Assembly: GCA_015661395.1 (NCBI GenBank)
Contig: JACWML010000001.1
Coordinates: 83,273 to 126,057 of the forward strand
From: Methanomicrobia archaeon
Lineage (GTDB): Archaea; Halobacteriota; Bog-38; Methanoflorentales; Methanoflorentaceae
Reading direction: 5' to 3'
DNA: 42,785 bases
Shown: one piece after another, positions 24,034 through 31,588 of the stretch
How the letters are laid out: every line of letters starts with the position of its first letter
Numbering within the stretch: the stretch's first letter is position 1
Program-made: the position numbers and the translations under genes
The notes under the pieces: model-generated
The model's database searches: none
Told to the model about the DNA's origin: nothing
The model's input: only the letters and a program-made list of their open reading frames with translations

Positions 24034-25330
24034 CTCGCAGCACTATAGCGGGCTCAACCGCCGTCGCGCGCCTTACTGGCAATGCACTCGCGAGGAGGGA
24101 GACGCCGATCGCAATTGGTATGGCCACGGCCAGCACCTCCCACCTCAGCGGAATAGTTGTCGAAAATACTCTTAGCCCGATGAACTGCGCAAGGACGATC
24201 CCCACCCCGAAGCCTCCAATACCGCCTATAAGGCCAGTTAAGGTAGCTTCGGCGAGGAAAAGCGACGCTATACTCCGGTTTTCAGCACCAATACTCTTCA
24301 TAAGTCCGATCTCTCGCCGGCGCTCCGTGACATTGGCCGTCATCGTCGTGAAGATCCCCATCGTCGAAGCGAGCAGCGCCACTGCCGTTACGAGCGCCAT
24401 CATGCTTTGGTACTTGTCGAGTGTGCTCATCTCCGCGTTGGTGAGCTGCGTGATGGTGGTTCCCTGAACGCCGGGGATCTTGCCTTGGATTTCCGATGCC
24501 ATGTCTGCCACGGGGCAGCGGACACACAGCGCGGAAACCTGCACCGTGTCCACTTTACCAGGCCTCGAGCTCAAATCTTGCGCCACCGGCAGGTTGACGA
24601 AGATTTGGTTATCCTCGGCGCCGCCACTTTCCACAATGCCTGCTACCTTCAACTCTTTCTCATTCGTCGCGGTAGTACCATTTTGCGTCGTCGCGGTAGT
24701 ACCATTTTGCGTCGTCGCGGTAGTACCGTTTTGCGCCCCTGCATAACTGACTTTAAACGAGTCGCCAACAGTGAGATTAAGCTTCTGAGCGACATTGGAG
24801 CCGACCATAGCACTCGTCGTGTCATTTTGATCTGTTATCCAGTTCCCGGTGACCTTCCACCACGAGCTGATATCCTCGATGCCCGTGCTGAATACTGAAG
24901 GGTCCTGAGGCGATGCCGGCTGAAGGATCTGAATTGTCTTATTGAAGTACGTACCTGCCAGGACGGCCTGCTGCGCGTTGGGCCCGTCACCGACTGTGAC
25001 CACTTGATAGAGAAATGGCGCAAAACCGAGCACATTGGCCTTGTGCTGGATAGTTTTTATCATCCACAAATCGCTTTCGTTGATGTATTTCTGCTCGGTG
25101 ACGGAGCCTATGCTGACGCCCGGAAGTCCGATCTGTATCGTGTTTGACTGTGGCTGCAACATTAAGTCCGCCCCGTATTTTGTAAATTCCTGCCCAACCT
25201 GATCGCCAACGCCAAGTGAAACCGTAAACAGGGCGGTCACGACTGCAGCTCCGATTAGAACTGACGCGACGCCCATCGCGAACCGCGACTTACGCCTTAG
25301 AATTGACTTCCTCAGGAGTCGAACGAACAT
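24026..25330 (-). CDS. FtsX/MacB-type ABC permease
   Basis: A 434-residue permease with one N-terminal helix (FAMGVASVLIGAAVVTALFTV), a large outside domain (about 45-290) and three C-terminal helices beginning TAVALLASTMGIFTTMTANV, with the coupling motif ERRREIGLMKSIGA that contacts the ATPase. This is the MacB/LolC topology used for export or mechanotransmission rather than import. The outside domain contains a 24-base, three-copy repeat giving QNGTTATT in tandem, and a CVRC motif. ATG 25330 lies two bases from the first palindromic operator, and its GGTG ribosome site lies within it. Head of the operon with the ATPase and DUF2318 genes. Confidence 0.92.
   Translation of the reverse strand: MFVRLLRKSILRRKSRFAMGVASVLIGAAVVTALFTVSLGVGDQVGQEFTKYGADLMLQPQSNTIQIGLPGVSIGSVTEQKYINESDLWMIKTIQHKANVLGFAPFLYQVVTVGDGPNAQQAVLAGTYFNKTIQILQPASPQDPSVFSTGIEDISSWWKVTGNWITDQNDTTSAMVGSNVAQKLNLTVGDSFKVSYAGAQNGTTATTQNGTTATTQNGTTATNEKELKVAGIVESGGAEDNQIFVNLPVAQDLSSRPGKVDTVQVSALCVRCPVADMASEIQGKIPGVQGTTITQLTNAEMSTLDKYQSMMALVTAVALLASTMGIFTTMTANVTERRREIGLMKSIGAENRSIASLFLAEATLTGLIGGIGGFGVGIVLAQFIGLRVFSTTIPLRWEVLAVAIPIAIGVSLLASALPVRRATAVEPAIVLRGE
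24666..24737. repeat. three tandem 24-bp copies inside the permease gene
   Basis: The unit GTCGCGGTAGTACCATTTTG plus four bases is repeated three times with a single change in the last copy (CCATT to CCGTT). On the minus strand it codes for repeated QNGTTATT, keeping the frame. This is a slippage-prone linker in the outside domain. Confidence 0.9.
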
Positions 25331-25331
25331 G

Positions 25332-25350
25332 GTTTACACCGACTGTAAAC
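25332..25350. promoter_or_regulatory. operator palindrome 1 (BlaI-type)
   Basis: GTTTACACCGACTGTAAAC is a dyad GTTTAC-N7-GTAAAC starting two bases before the permease start codon. It contains the TACA...TGTA core used by BlaI/MecI repressors, so binding would block both transcription and the permease ribosome site. Confidence 0.75.
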
Positions 25351-25374
25351 TTCGAGGTGGTGATTCTTCATATA

Positions 25375-25393
25375 GTTTACGTTAGGTGCAAAC
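25375..25393. promoter_or_regulatory. operator palindrome 2 (BlaI-type)
   Basis: GTTTACGTTAGGTGCAAAC is the same dyad with one change in the right arm. It lies in the middle of the divergent gap, where the minus-strand promoter should be. Confidence 0.65.
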
Positions 25394-25427
25394 ATTGTCA
25401 GTTCGCTAGAAACCTTGAAGTAAGGGT

Positions 25428-25446
25428 ATTTACACTATACGTAAAC
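25428..25446. promoter_or_regulatory. operator palindrome 3 (BlaI-type)
   Basis: ATTTACACTATACGTAAAC is the same dyad with one change in the left arm and ends one base before the ATG of the repressor gene, pointing to autoregulation. Confidence 0.7.
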
Positions 25447-25447
25447 G

Positions 25448-25804
25448 ATGGTGAAGCTTGAGCGCATCAGTCTGCGGAACGAGGGCTTGAAGAAGTTCTT
25501 CAGTCCAAACGAGGTAAGAATACTTGGGCTGCTTTGGGAGAAGGAGCGAGTGACGTCCGGGCAAATACAGAAGCAGTGCGGCGATCTCTCGCTGGCCTGC
25601 ATCGCAGGAACTTTAGATCGGCTCGTAAAAAGCGGCTTCGTAAATCGAACGCTAGATGCAAGCGAGTCACGGGTGCGGTACCTCTACGCCCCGACCTGCA
25701 CCCAACAGGAGCTCGGGACGAAGATATCCGAACAGGTGGTTGACTGTCTTGTAGACACGTTCGGCACCGCAGTCGTCAGCAGCATTGGCAGATTCAGGAG
25801 GTAG
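25448..25804 (+). CDS. BlaI/MecI-family winged-helix repressor
   Basis: The 118 residues read as a winged helix: LKKFFSPNEVRILGLLWEKE, VTSGQIQKQCGDLSLACIAG with the recognition helix, TLDRLVKSGFVNRTLDASES and the wing RVRYLYAPTCTQQELGTKI, followed by a short dimerisation helix. This is the order of BlaI, MecI and CopY. ATG 25448 abuts operator 3. The gene is followed at once by a membrane M48-like protease gene, the same pairing as BlaI with BlaR1. It probably represses both itself and the divergent DUF2318-ABC operon until the protease or a signal removes it. Confidence 0.85.
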   Translation: MVKLERISLRNEGLKKFFSPNEVRILGLLWEKERVTSGQIQKQCGDLSLACIAGTLDRLVKSGFVNRTLDASESRVRYLYAPTCTQQELGTKISEQVVDCLVDTFGTAVVSSIGRFRR

Positions 25805-25808
25805 GCGT

Positions 25809-26480
25809 ATCGATTGGCTGCAATGCATTCTTGGATGCCTGACACAAGCCGGCTCGTTGCTGCCTTTCTTAGCGATCTTAGTTATAGCAGCTAGCTTTTT
25901 GTCAGTTTTTCTTGTTTGGAAGCGGTTTGAGCTCCTAATCGCCGGACAAGCAGCCGCAGCATCGGCAATTGTCGTGGGAATCGTTTCGATGAGCTGTCCC
26001 ATGTTTCAGTGGATTTGGGCGTACCTTGGGGTTGTCTCATTCGGGCTGCTAACGGTCAGCATCGTTCGATACTGCCTCACGCGCGAAGGCCAGCCAAATC
26101 ACGCAGGCCTTTCGTCGTACATTGCAACGCTCGAGGTGCAGTTTTGCATACCCATACGCGTGATCGACACGCAAAGGATACGGGCATTTGCACATCGGCG
26201 CGCCGCTTATCTGTCCGTCGGGCTCCTCGAACGGCTCGACAAAGATGAGGTAACAGCCGTCGTAGCTCACGAAGCATACCACGTCAAGCACAGCCCGAGC
26301 AAGCTCGTGTCGTCCCTAGCAGCACTAAGCTCTTTGACGTTTGTCCCATACAACGACGAGCATTTGGCTGATCAATACGCCGCAGACATCGCTGGCAAAG
26401 ATACGCTGGCGCGCGCCCTTCGGAAACTGGAAATCGCGGGCGGCGAACAACGAATAGAGGATCTTGTTACGAGCGGCTGA
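25809..26480 (+). CDS. membrane zinc metalloprotease, M48/BlaR1-like
   Basis: About 223 residues with three N-terminal hydrophobic segments (SLLPFLAILVIAASFLSVFL, IVVGIVSMSCPMFQWIWAYL, GVVSFGLLTVSIVRY) and the zinc motif VVAHEAYHVKHS followed by DEHLADQYAAD, where the third ligand glutamate is expected. The canonical HExxH reads HEAYH. Start: AGGAGGT at 25796-25802 is followed after six bases by ATC 25809 in frame, whereas the TTG at 25785 lies inside the repressor gene with no ribosome site; I infer AUC initiation. It probably senses a signal and cleaves or inactivates the repressor encoded upstream. Confidence 0.8.
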   Translation: MDWLQCILGCLTQAGSLLPFLAILVIAASFLSVFLVWKRFELLIAGQAAAASAIVVGIVSMSCPMFQWIWAYLGVVSFGLLTVSIVRYCLTREGQPNHAGLSSYIATLEVQFCIPIRVIDTQRIRAFAHRRAAYLSVGLLERLDKDEVTAVVAHEAYHVKHSPSKLVSSLAALSSLTFVPYNDEHLADQYAADIAGKDTLARALRKLEIAGGEQRIEDLVTSG

Positions 26481-26494
26481 AATTTGCATCCGCG

Positions 26495-26530
26495 GACAGC
26501 TTTTTTTGAACGCTGCGCGCGTTCGAGCAA
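26495..26530 (+). terminator. oligo-T run with a following hairpin after the protease gene
   Basis: AGCTTTTTTTGAACGC starts a run of seven T, and GAACGC pairs with GCGTTC just downstream around a five-base loop. This fits the end of the repressor-protease transcript, 20-50 bases after its stop. Confidence 0.4.
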
Positions 26531-26688
26531 GACACTGCTGATACCGAACGCATTGCACACAACGAGAAAACAGAAACAGTTTAAAGAGATAGCAAAAATA
26601 ATGAAAGGTTGCGCGCATATTATCAAAAGTATGACCGTGAGGCCTCACAATCGCGAAATTTTTCTTGACACGCTTTAGAGGGATGCGC

Positions 26689-27324
26689 ATGGACGATAAA
26701 ACGTTAGAAAATGAGCTTAAGGCGCTAGCTAAGAAAAACAACGCCCAAATTTATGAGATTGACCCGCGTGAAATTGTGGTGAGCGAATGGGTCAGATGGC
26801 GCTGTAAGTTTGGTTGCAAGGGCTTCGCAAAGCACCTCGGCTGTCCCCCATATGTCCCAGGTCCTTCGGAGACGAGAGACCTTCTCAAAGAGTATTCAAA
26901 AGCGTATATCGTGCACTTCAAGGGAATACCCGGAATGGAAGATATCGACCCGAAGAGCATACCTGAAGATTGGCATCAATTTCTCAAAGGGCTGATACGT
27001 TGGATCGGCGACACGGTGTACGAACTCGAGCAACACGCGTTCTATCAAGGTTATTATAAATCCCTGGCCTTTGCCGCGTACCCGTGTATTTACTGCGACG
27101 AGTGCGTAGCTGAGCAGTCAGAGGGCGTTGTGGACCTCTCGCTGAAGAGGGCTTGCAGGCACGCCGAGAGGGTTCGAACCTCAATGGAAGCAGTCGGGGT
27201 CGACGTATTTGCCACGGTAAGGAAGCTTGGCTTGCCAATAGAGGTAATTCCATGCGAGGGGAATGTGTACGGAATGATCACCCACACGAACTTAAACTCA
27301 TACGGGTTACTCCTCGTCTACTGA
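26689..27324 (+). CDS. DUF2284 cysteine-rich metal-binding protein
   Basis: DUF2284 proteins are soluble predicted metal or Fe-S binders found widely in methanogens and anaerobes. Cysteines are arranged as WRCKFGCKGFAKHLGCPPYV near the N-terminus and AYPCIYCDECVAEQ with RACRHAERV in the second half; the pattern C-x3-C-x8-C and C-x2-C-x2-C is the family's. Typical ending YGLLLVY is present. I take ATG 26689 because GAGGGA lies five bases before it; the frame is also open to 26665. 211 residues. TTTAAAGA at about 26579 is a possible TATA box, leaving a leader of 80 bases. Function is not known. Confidence 0.88.
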   Translation: MDDKTLENELKALAKKNNAQIYEIDPREIVVSEWVRWRCKFGCKGFAKHLGCPPYVPGPSETRDLLKEYSKAYIVHFKGIPGMEDIDPKSIPEDWHQFLKGLIRWIGDTVYELEQHAFYQGYYKSLAFAAYPCIYCDECVAEQSEGVVDLSLKRACRHAERVRTSMEAVGVDVFATVRKLGLPIEVIPCEGNVYGMITHTNLNSYGLLLVY

Positions 27325-27471
27325 TGCTGTTCTTGACCTGGTCAACGAGCAAGGTAACGCCACTGCCTATATGTTGCGAGTTTCCGAGTCGTGCAGTCTG
27401 CGAAAGTCTGCGCTTCTGCCAAACATCGCCTGAGCCGCCGAGTGCCGTCTTCGTCGCACCACACATCGCTG

Positions 27472-27618
27472 TTACAGCTCCCAGCGCTTTGTCTTCGTGT
27501 TCCATACTTTGAACGTCACATGGTCGCACATCAAAAACGACTCACACAGGCTGGTCCTATATTCATCACATCCGACCTCGGTCACGCACTTCTTCTTCTT
27601 TAGCGTGCACCACTTCAT
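27472..27618 (-). CDS. 48-residue cysteine-rich small protein
   Basis: From ATG 27618 the product is MKWCTLKKKKCVTEVGCDEY followed by RTSLCESFLMCDHVTFKVWN and a short basic tail. Five cysteines are spaced 7, 6, 8 and 6 apart, suggesting a small metal-binding domain. GGAGGGGGTG lies seven bases before the ATG, which supports this start over the longer frame to 27699. I do not know the family. The surrounding stretch from 27325 to 27913 has no other convincing gene. Confidence 0.55.
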   Translation of the reverse strand: MKWCTLKKKKCVTEVGCDEYRTSLCESFLMCDHVTFKVWNTKTKRWEL

Positions 27619-27913
27619 CGGCAACACCCCCTCCGTCGGGTAGTTGTGAACATCGTCAGAATCGTAGATATGGCTTAAGATGATGGCAAGAATTGCCACC
27701 TTTGCGCGGTCGTAAAAAAGGTCGGACTGAGTTTTTTATCCGATTTCTGGGCGGACTGGATGCATCCAGCTGCGATAAAAAACCTGCAATGGCGCCACAC
27801 ACGCAAAAGGATCGGACAGTCGCAGAGCTTTTTTCTCAGAGTGCTCGCGCCGGGGCACGATAACGAAATCGAAAGCTAGCACAGCTTAGGGGGTTTAGAT
27901 GCTTTCTTGTGGG
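27619..27913. other. gap with T-runs and a palindrome, no gene seen
   Basis: It holds two plus-strand oligo-T runs (GAGTTTTTTATCC near 27733, GCTTTTTTCTC near 27830) and the palindrome GGATGCATCC near 27760. They may end or start minus-strand transcripts on either side. No open frame of quality is seen. Confidence 0.4.
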
Positions 27914-28213
27914 TTATCTTTTCTTTTGATTCTTTTTGAGCTGTCTTAGCTTAGCCATTTCCTCTTCATCCCAAGGCAGCGCCAAGAGGTACCCCCGGTA
28001 ATATGGCGGCGTGATATAGATTAAGAGGATGCGATCGCGGGCGACGCCAACAGGGATCCGGGTAGTTCCGACAAGACGTTTGCCGAAGATCTTGTAGCCT
28101 GGCTCCACGTAGTAGACCTCTTCTGCGTTCTCCACAATGTATTTGGCACCTTCAGTGAAGCTTATGTCGTGAAGCAGTATTTCGTAATCCCTGTTGTCAA
28201 TAAGTCTAACCAC
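27914..28213 (-). CDS. small soluble protein of unknown function
   Basis: A 99-residue protein, beginning MVRLIDNRDYEILLHDISFT, with an alternating beta pattern (YYVEPGYKIFGKRLVGTTRI, RDRILLIYITPPYYRGYLLA) and a very basic lysine-rich end RQLKKNQKKR. GTG 28213 has GGAGG with six-base spacing, a strong start. No cysteine, membrane or signal feature. I do not recognise the family; the basic tail could bind nucleic acid or an acidic partner. It is divergent from the double-cubane gene cluster. Confidence 0.7.
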   Translation of the reverse strand: MVRLIDNRDYEILLHDISFTEGAKYIVENAEEVYYVEPGYKIFGKRLVGTTRIPVGVARDRILLIYITPPYYRGYLLALPWDEEEMAKLRQLKKNQKKR

Positions 28214-28344
28214 TTTCCGCCTCCGTCAAGCTGTGCCTCGCATAGCTGATTCAAAAACGTAATTTGACTAACGCAAACTTAAAACTATTGAGTGCTCGAA
28301 TAACTATTCAGACTCGCGATTAATCTTACATGCAAAATCGTATA

Positions 28345-28367
28345 GCTAAAGGGGAATGCTTAAAAAC
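28345..28367 (+). promoter_or_regulatory. TATA box upstream of a short frame and the HgdB-like gene
   Basis: AATGCTTAAAAACCCGT (about 28352-28368) is a standard archaeal TATA box. A closely similar element, GATGCTTTAAAAACACGT, occurs 190 bases later. Between them lies a 35-codon frame from GTG 28400 (MSPIVKRTMVSQTCP) to TAG 28507 that I cannot confirm. Confidence 0.5.
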
Positions 28368-28538
28368 CCGTACGAGCGAGGCGAGATGAGAAAGTCGCAG
28401 TGTCTCCGATTGTAAAAAGAACGATGGTGTCGCAAACGTGTCCAATGTCGACGCTTGCAGATTTGTATGAAATAGTGAAGGAGAGAGATAGAATCGTTAC
28501 TTTCTAGATGCACGGTTGGAACGTGCTATCCCACCGTG

Positions 28539-28556
28539 ATGCTTTAAAAACACGTC
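28539..28556 (+). promoter_or_regulatory. TATA box immediately before the HgdB-like gene
   Basis: GCTTTAAAAACACG ends only a few bases before ATG 28558. Archaeal transcription starts about 25 bases downstream of such a box, which would place the transcript start inside the annotated frame near 28570. Confidence 0.5.
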
Positions 28557-28557
28557 G

Positions 28558-29745
28558 ATGGTAAGAACCCTGAGGGAGTCAAGTATAACGACTTACACGC
28601 TCCAATGTCTCAGTGATTTTGAAGATGCATATCAGAGAAGAATAAACGAGCTAACCGCTCGACGGAACCAAGCGAGAAAGATAGTAGGCACCTTTTGTCT
28701 TTTCGTTCCCGATGAGATTATTTATGCCGCGGGGGCCGACCGCGTCATTTTATGTGGGGGACGAAACGCGACGGTTTCGCTCGCCGAGGAGTATCTGCCG
28801 AGAAATATCTGCCCATTGGTAAAATCGTCCTTCGGTTCTGTCGTGAGCACGGAGTGCAGCGGAGGAGATGCGTGTCCCCACTTCAACCTCATCGACATGG
28901 TGGTAGCGGAAGCTACGTGCGATGCGAAGAAGAAGATGTATGAGCTCTTGAATGAGTATATTCCGACCTACGTCATAGACCTCCCACAGAAACCGGACAG
29001 CCCTGCAGGAATAGCGTACTATACTGTGCAGTTGGAGCAGTTTACAGACGCCATGGAGGGACTGACGGGCACCCTCATCACTGACGACCGTTTGCGACGA
29101 GAGATCAAATCAGCTAACGAGACAAGGAGCTTACTCCACAGGCTGTACGAATTGAGACGAAGAGATCCCCCACCAATACGGGGCCTCGACGTTTTGACGG
29201 TGCTTCAAAAACAATTTTTCTTATCGCCGGAGGAGTTGAGGCGCATTCTCCGCCAGTTGTGCGACGAAGCGGAGCGAAAGCCAAATGAGGGTGCGCGTAA
29301 GCCGAGGATCATGATTTCGGGGTGCCCGATGGCTGGCGGAAACATCAAGGTGCCGAAGATTATCGAGGATCGAGGGGGCGTCATCGTCGTGGAGGAGAGC
29401 TGCACGGGTACCAGAGCATTCTGGAACCTCGTGGATGAGCATAAGGATCCGCTCAGAGCGATCGCAGAAAGATACATGCAGATACCGTGTTCCTGCATGA
29501 CGCCGAACGAATGGCGGACGGAACACATACGTGAACTGGTCGAACGTTTCAACGTTGATGGCGTCGTGTATTACACGCTGCAGTCGTGCCACGCGTATAA
29601 CATCGAGAGATTCCGAGTTCAGCAGGCGTTGAAGGAGACGCACACCCCTCTACTCGCGATTGAAACGGATTATAGCGATTCGGATGTCGAGCAGATAGCG
29701 ACACGGGTAGATGCGTTCATGGAGATGATCGCATCATCACCGTAG
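28558..29745 (+). CDS. 2-hydroxyacyl-CoA dehydratase / double-cubane cluster protein family
   Basis: Proteins of the HgdB/FldB/DCCP family carry 4Fe-4S or double-cubane clusters and perform difficult reductions after ATP-driven electron injection by an activator. Seen are IVGTFCLFVPDEIIYAAGAD, RNICPLVKSSFGSV, CSGGDACPHFNLID, EATCDAKKK, GCPMAGGN, VVEESCTGTRAFWN and CSCMTPN, with about a dozen cysteines. The single 395-residue subunit next to an activase, without a second dehydratase subunit, fits the homodimeric double-cubane proteins better than hydroxyglutaryl-CoA dehydratase. Substrate unknown. ATG 28558 is the only AUG; but GAGGGAG at 28572-28578 with ATA 28585 six bases later, together with the TATA position, suggests a later start. 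Confidence 0.85.
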   Translation: MVRTLRESSITTYTLQCLSDFEDAYQRRINELTARRNQARKIVGTFCLFVPDEIIYAAGADRVILCGGRNATVSLAEEYLPRNICPLVKSSFGSVVSTECSGGDACPHFNLIDMVVAEATCDAKKKMYELLNEYIPTYVIDLPQKPDSPAGIAYYTVQLEQFTDAMEGLTGTLITDDRLRREIKSANETRSLLHRLYELRRRDPPPIRGLDVLTVLQKQFFLSPEELRRILRQLCDEAERKPNEGARKPRIMISGCPMAGGNIKVPKIIEDRGGVIVVEESCTGTRAFWNLVDEHKDPLRAIAERYMQIPCSCMTPNEWRTEHIRELVERFNVDGVVYYTLQSCHAYNIERFRVQQALKETHTPLLAIETDYSDSDVEQIATRVDAFMEMIASSP

Positions 29746-30551
29746 GGATCGATGCTGGTGCGGCCACGACGAAGGCAGTCATCCTCAGAGATGACACGAT
29801 TGCCGCGTACAGGATAGCCCCCACTGGATTCGATTTTTTGCACGTCGCCGAGACCATTTACAGGGCGGTTCAGGTTGATGCGGGGATACGGGGGGGTGAT
29901 ATCGAAAATGTCGTCGCTACCGGGTATGGCAGAGAAAGCATCGAATTTGCTAACAAAGCCGTGAGCGAAATCACCACCCACGCGGCGGGCGTAAGTTACC
30001 TCTTTCCAGACGTTAAGGGAGTCATCGACATCGGCGGACAAGACAGCAAAGTCATAGCAGTGGAAAAAGGGAGGGTTGTGGACTTTTTGATGAACGACAA
30101 ATGTGCGGCAGGCACCGGCAAGTTCTTGGAGTTCACAGCAAAAGCGTTGGAGGTGTCTACAGAGGCGTTAGGCGGCCTTGCTCTCGCGTCACGAACGCCT
30201 GTTAGCATCAGCAGCATGTGCACAGTGTTCGCTGAATCAGAGGTCATATCGTTACGAGCGAGAGGAATCACAAAGGAGGATATCGCTGCGGGTCTGGTAG
30301 AAAGCGTCGCGCAGAGAGTCTCCGTCATGGCCAAACAGATCGGTTTAAAAGAGAATGTTGCCTTTGTCGGTGGGGTGGCAAAAAACGCAGGCATTAAGGC
30401 GGCGTTGGAAAGAAAGCTAGGTGTAACGCTTTTCGTGCCCTTTGAGCCTCAAATTACGGGAGCGCTGGGAGCAGCATTGCGTGGCAAGGCTCAGGTACTA
30501 GCCGGGCACGAAGCTTTACTGCGCAGCTGCGCGCCACCATCCAAGCGGTGA
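29733..30551 (+). CDS. ATP-dependent activase of the HgdC/DCCP-reductase family
   Basis: These ASKHA-fold iron-sulfur proteins hydrolyse ATP to push electrons into the HgdB-type partner encoded just before. The first phosphate loop VGIDAGAATTKAVIL lies upstream of any usual start codon: the nearest in-frame TTG, at 29838, would delete it. GGAGAT at 29721-29726 is followed after six bases by ATC 29733 (or ATC 29736), so I infer AUC initiation. Other motifs: DIGGQDSKVIAVEKG, DKCAAGTGKFLEF with a cluster cysteine, SSMCTVFAESEV with the second, and FVGGVAKNAG. About 272 residues, the usual length. The start overlaps the end of the upstream gene. Confidence 0.85.
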   Translation: MITVGIDAGAATTKAVILRDDTIAAYRIAPTGFDFLHVAETIYRAVQVDAGIRGGDIENVVATGYGRESIEFANKAVSEITTHAAGVSYLFPDVKGVIDIGGQDSKVIAVEKGRVVDFLMNDKCAAGTGKFLEFTAKALEVSTEALGGLALASRTPVSISSMCTVFAESEVISLRARGITKEDIAAGLVESVAQRVSVMAKQIGLKENVAFVGGVAKNAGIKAALERKLGVTLFVPFEPQITGALGAALRGKAQVLAGHEALLRSCAPPSKR

Positions 30552-30556
30552 TCCGA

Positions 30557-30967
30557 GTGAAGTTATTGATGTTTGATACGGATGATTTCTGGTATAAGAC
30601 GTTTGAAAAGACCGTTGATCACGTCAGCCCGGTAGATACAGAAGCGTCGGTGCAGGATTCGCTCGTGATCTTCATAAATGTCGAGAAAGAGGACGAGGCG
30701 CAACGGGACAGAGTCGTCAAAAAAGCAGTTGAAAACATCAGCTGGCTCGCGAGAAAGACAAATCGAAAAAAGGTGGTCCTCCACTCGTTTGCTCATCTCT
30801 CGGAAAGTAAGTCGAGCATAACGTTTGCCGAGGCGGTGTTCAAATCAATCATGGATGCGCTCTGTGCGAAAGGACTTGAAACTAGCATGACGCCTTTTGG
30901 CTATTTCCTCGAATTTACCATTCATGTGAGGGGGGAATCTCTCGCAAAGGTATGGAAGTCCATCTAA
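30557..30967 (+). CDS. free-standing archaeal ThrRS-type editing domain
   Basis: The sequence MKLLMFDTDDFWYKTFEKTV, SLVIFINVEKEDEAQRDRVV, KKVVLHSFAHLSESKSS and MTPFGYFLEFTIHVRGESLA matches the N-terminal D-aminoacyl-tRNA-deacylase-like editing domain of archaeal threonyl-tRNA synthetase, which removes wrongly attached serine. Here it is a separate 136-residue protein without catalytic or anticodon domains. GTG 30557 has GGT seven bases upstream; GTG 30548, overlapping the activase stop as GTGA, is another option. Being last in the operon with the double-cubane protein and activase is unusual; it may be a trans-editing factor, or have been recruited to another substrate. Confidence 0.85.
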   Translation: MKLLMFDTDDFWYKTFEKTVDHVSPVDTEASVQDSLVIFINVEKEDEAQRDRVVKKAVENISWLARKTNRKKVVLHSFAHLSESKSSITFAEAVFKSIMDALCAKGLETSMTPFGYFLEFTIHVRGESLAKVWKSI

Positions 30968-31015
30968 AACTGAGAGGGTTCATCAAAAGGAGGCGTCTGC
31001 TACTCATCTTCATTC

Positions 31016-31588
31016 TTACGCCTCTGGTTTTGCGAAGACGACCCCATAATGGTAGGGCTTAAGGTCGTTGCTACTCACGTAGGTAAATCCCGCTCTTAGT
31101 GCCCACTCGTAACACTGCTCGGGTTTCGGTCGGATGCCCATCGGCGGCCCCCGTGGAGTGCTGCTATCATAGTTCCAATGAATGATGCCGACCCTCCCTT
31201 TTGGCTTTAGAATGCGATAGGATTCGTTCAGCATGCGCTCAGGTCTCTCGTCGTGCAATATATTAAAAAGCATCACGTAATCAACGCTCACGTCGGCGAG
31301 TCCTGACCCGTCGGCGATAAAGTCACGAAGCAATAACACAATGTTTGTAAGCCCGCTGCCCTGCGCACGATCTTTCACCGTATTGATCATTTCTGGCTCT
31401 ATGTCGATTGCATATATGGTGCCGGATATCAGCGTCGCTGCGGGAATGGTGAACGTTCCGTAACCGCACCCAAACTCGGCCACGTCGACGACTGCACCAT
31501 CAATCCCGAGGGCACTCAGAACTTCGAATGGCTCGAAGAAACCCTCCCACACCTCTTCAGTGGGGATATCACTCTCGCGCACTTTCAT
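31016..31588 (-). CDS. class I SAM-dependent methyltransferase
   Basis: The 190-residue protein has motif I EFGCGYGTFTIPAA (around residue 40), motif II YAIDIEPEMINTV, LLLRDFIADGSG, and VDYVMLFNILHDERPERMLN with the post-motif RILKPKGRVGIIHWNYDSST. These are characteristic of small-molecule or metal (arsenite, quinone-like) methyltransferases. Substrate cannot be told. It has no cysteine cluster. ATG 31588 is without a strong ribosome site. It converges on the double-cubane operon. Confidence 0.9.
   Translation of the reverse strand: MKVRESDIPTEEVWEGFFEPFEVLSALGIDGAVVDVAEFGCGYGTFTIPAATLISGTIYAIDIEPEMINTVKDRAQGSGLTNIVLLLRDFIADGSGLADVSVDYVMLFNILHDERPERMLNESYRILKPKGRVGIIHWNYDSSTPRGPPMGIRPKPEQCYEWALRAGFTYVSSNDLKPYHYGVVFAKPEA

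Noticed and set aside
27165-27185. T-arm-like GGTTCGAACC sequence, possible tRNA
   Set aside because: It lies inside the DUF2284 coding frame and no acceptor or anticodon stem can be built around it.
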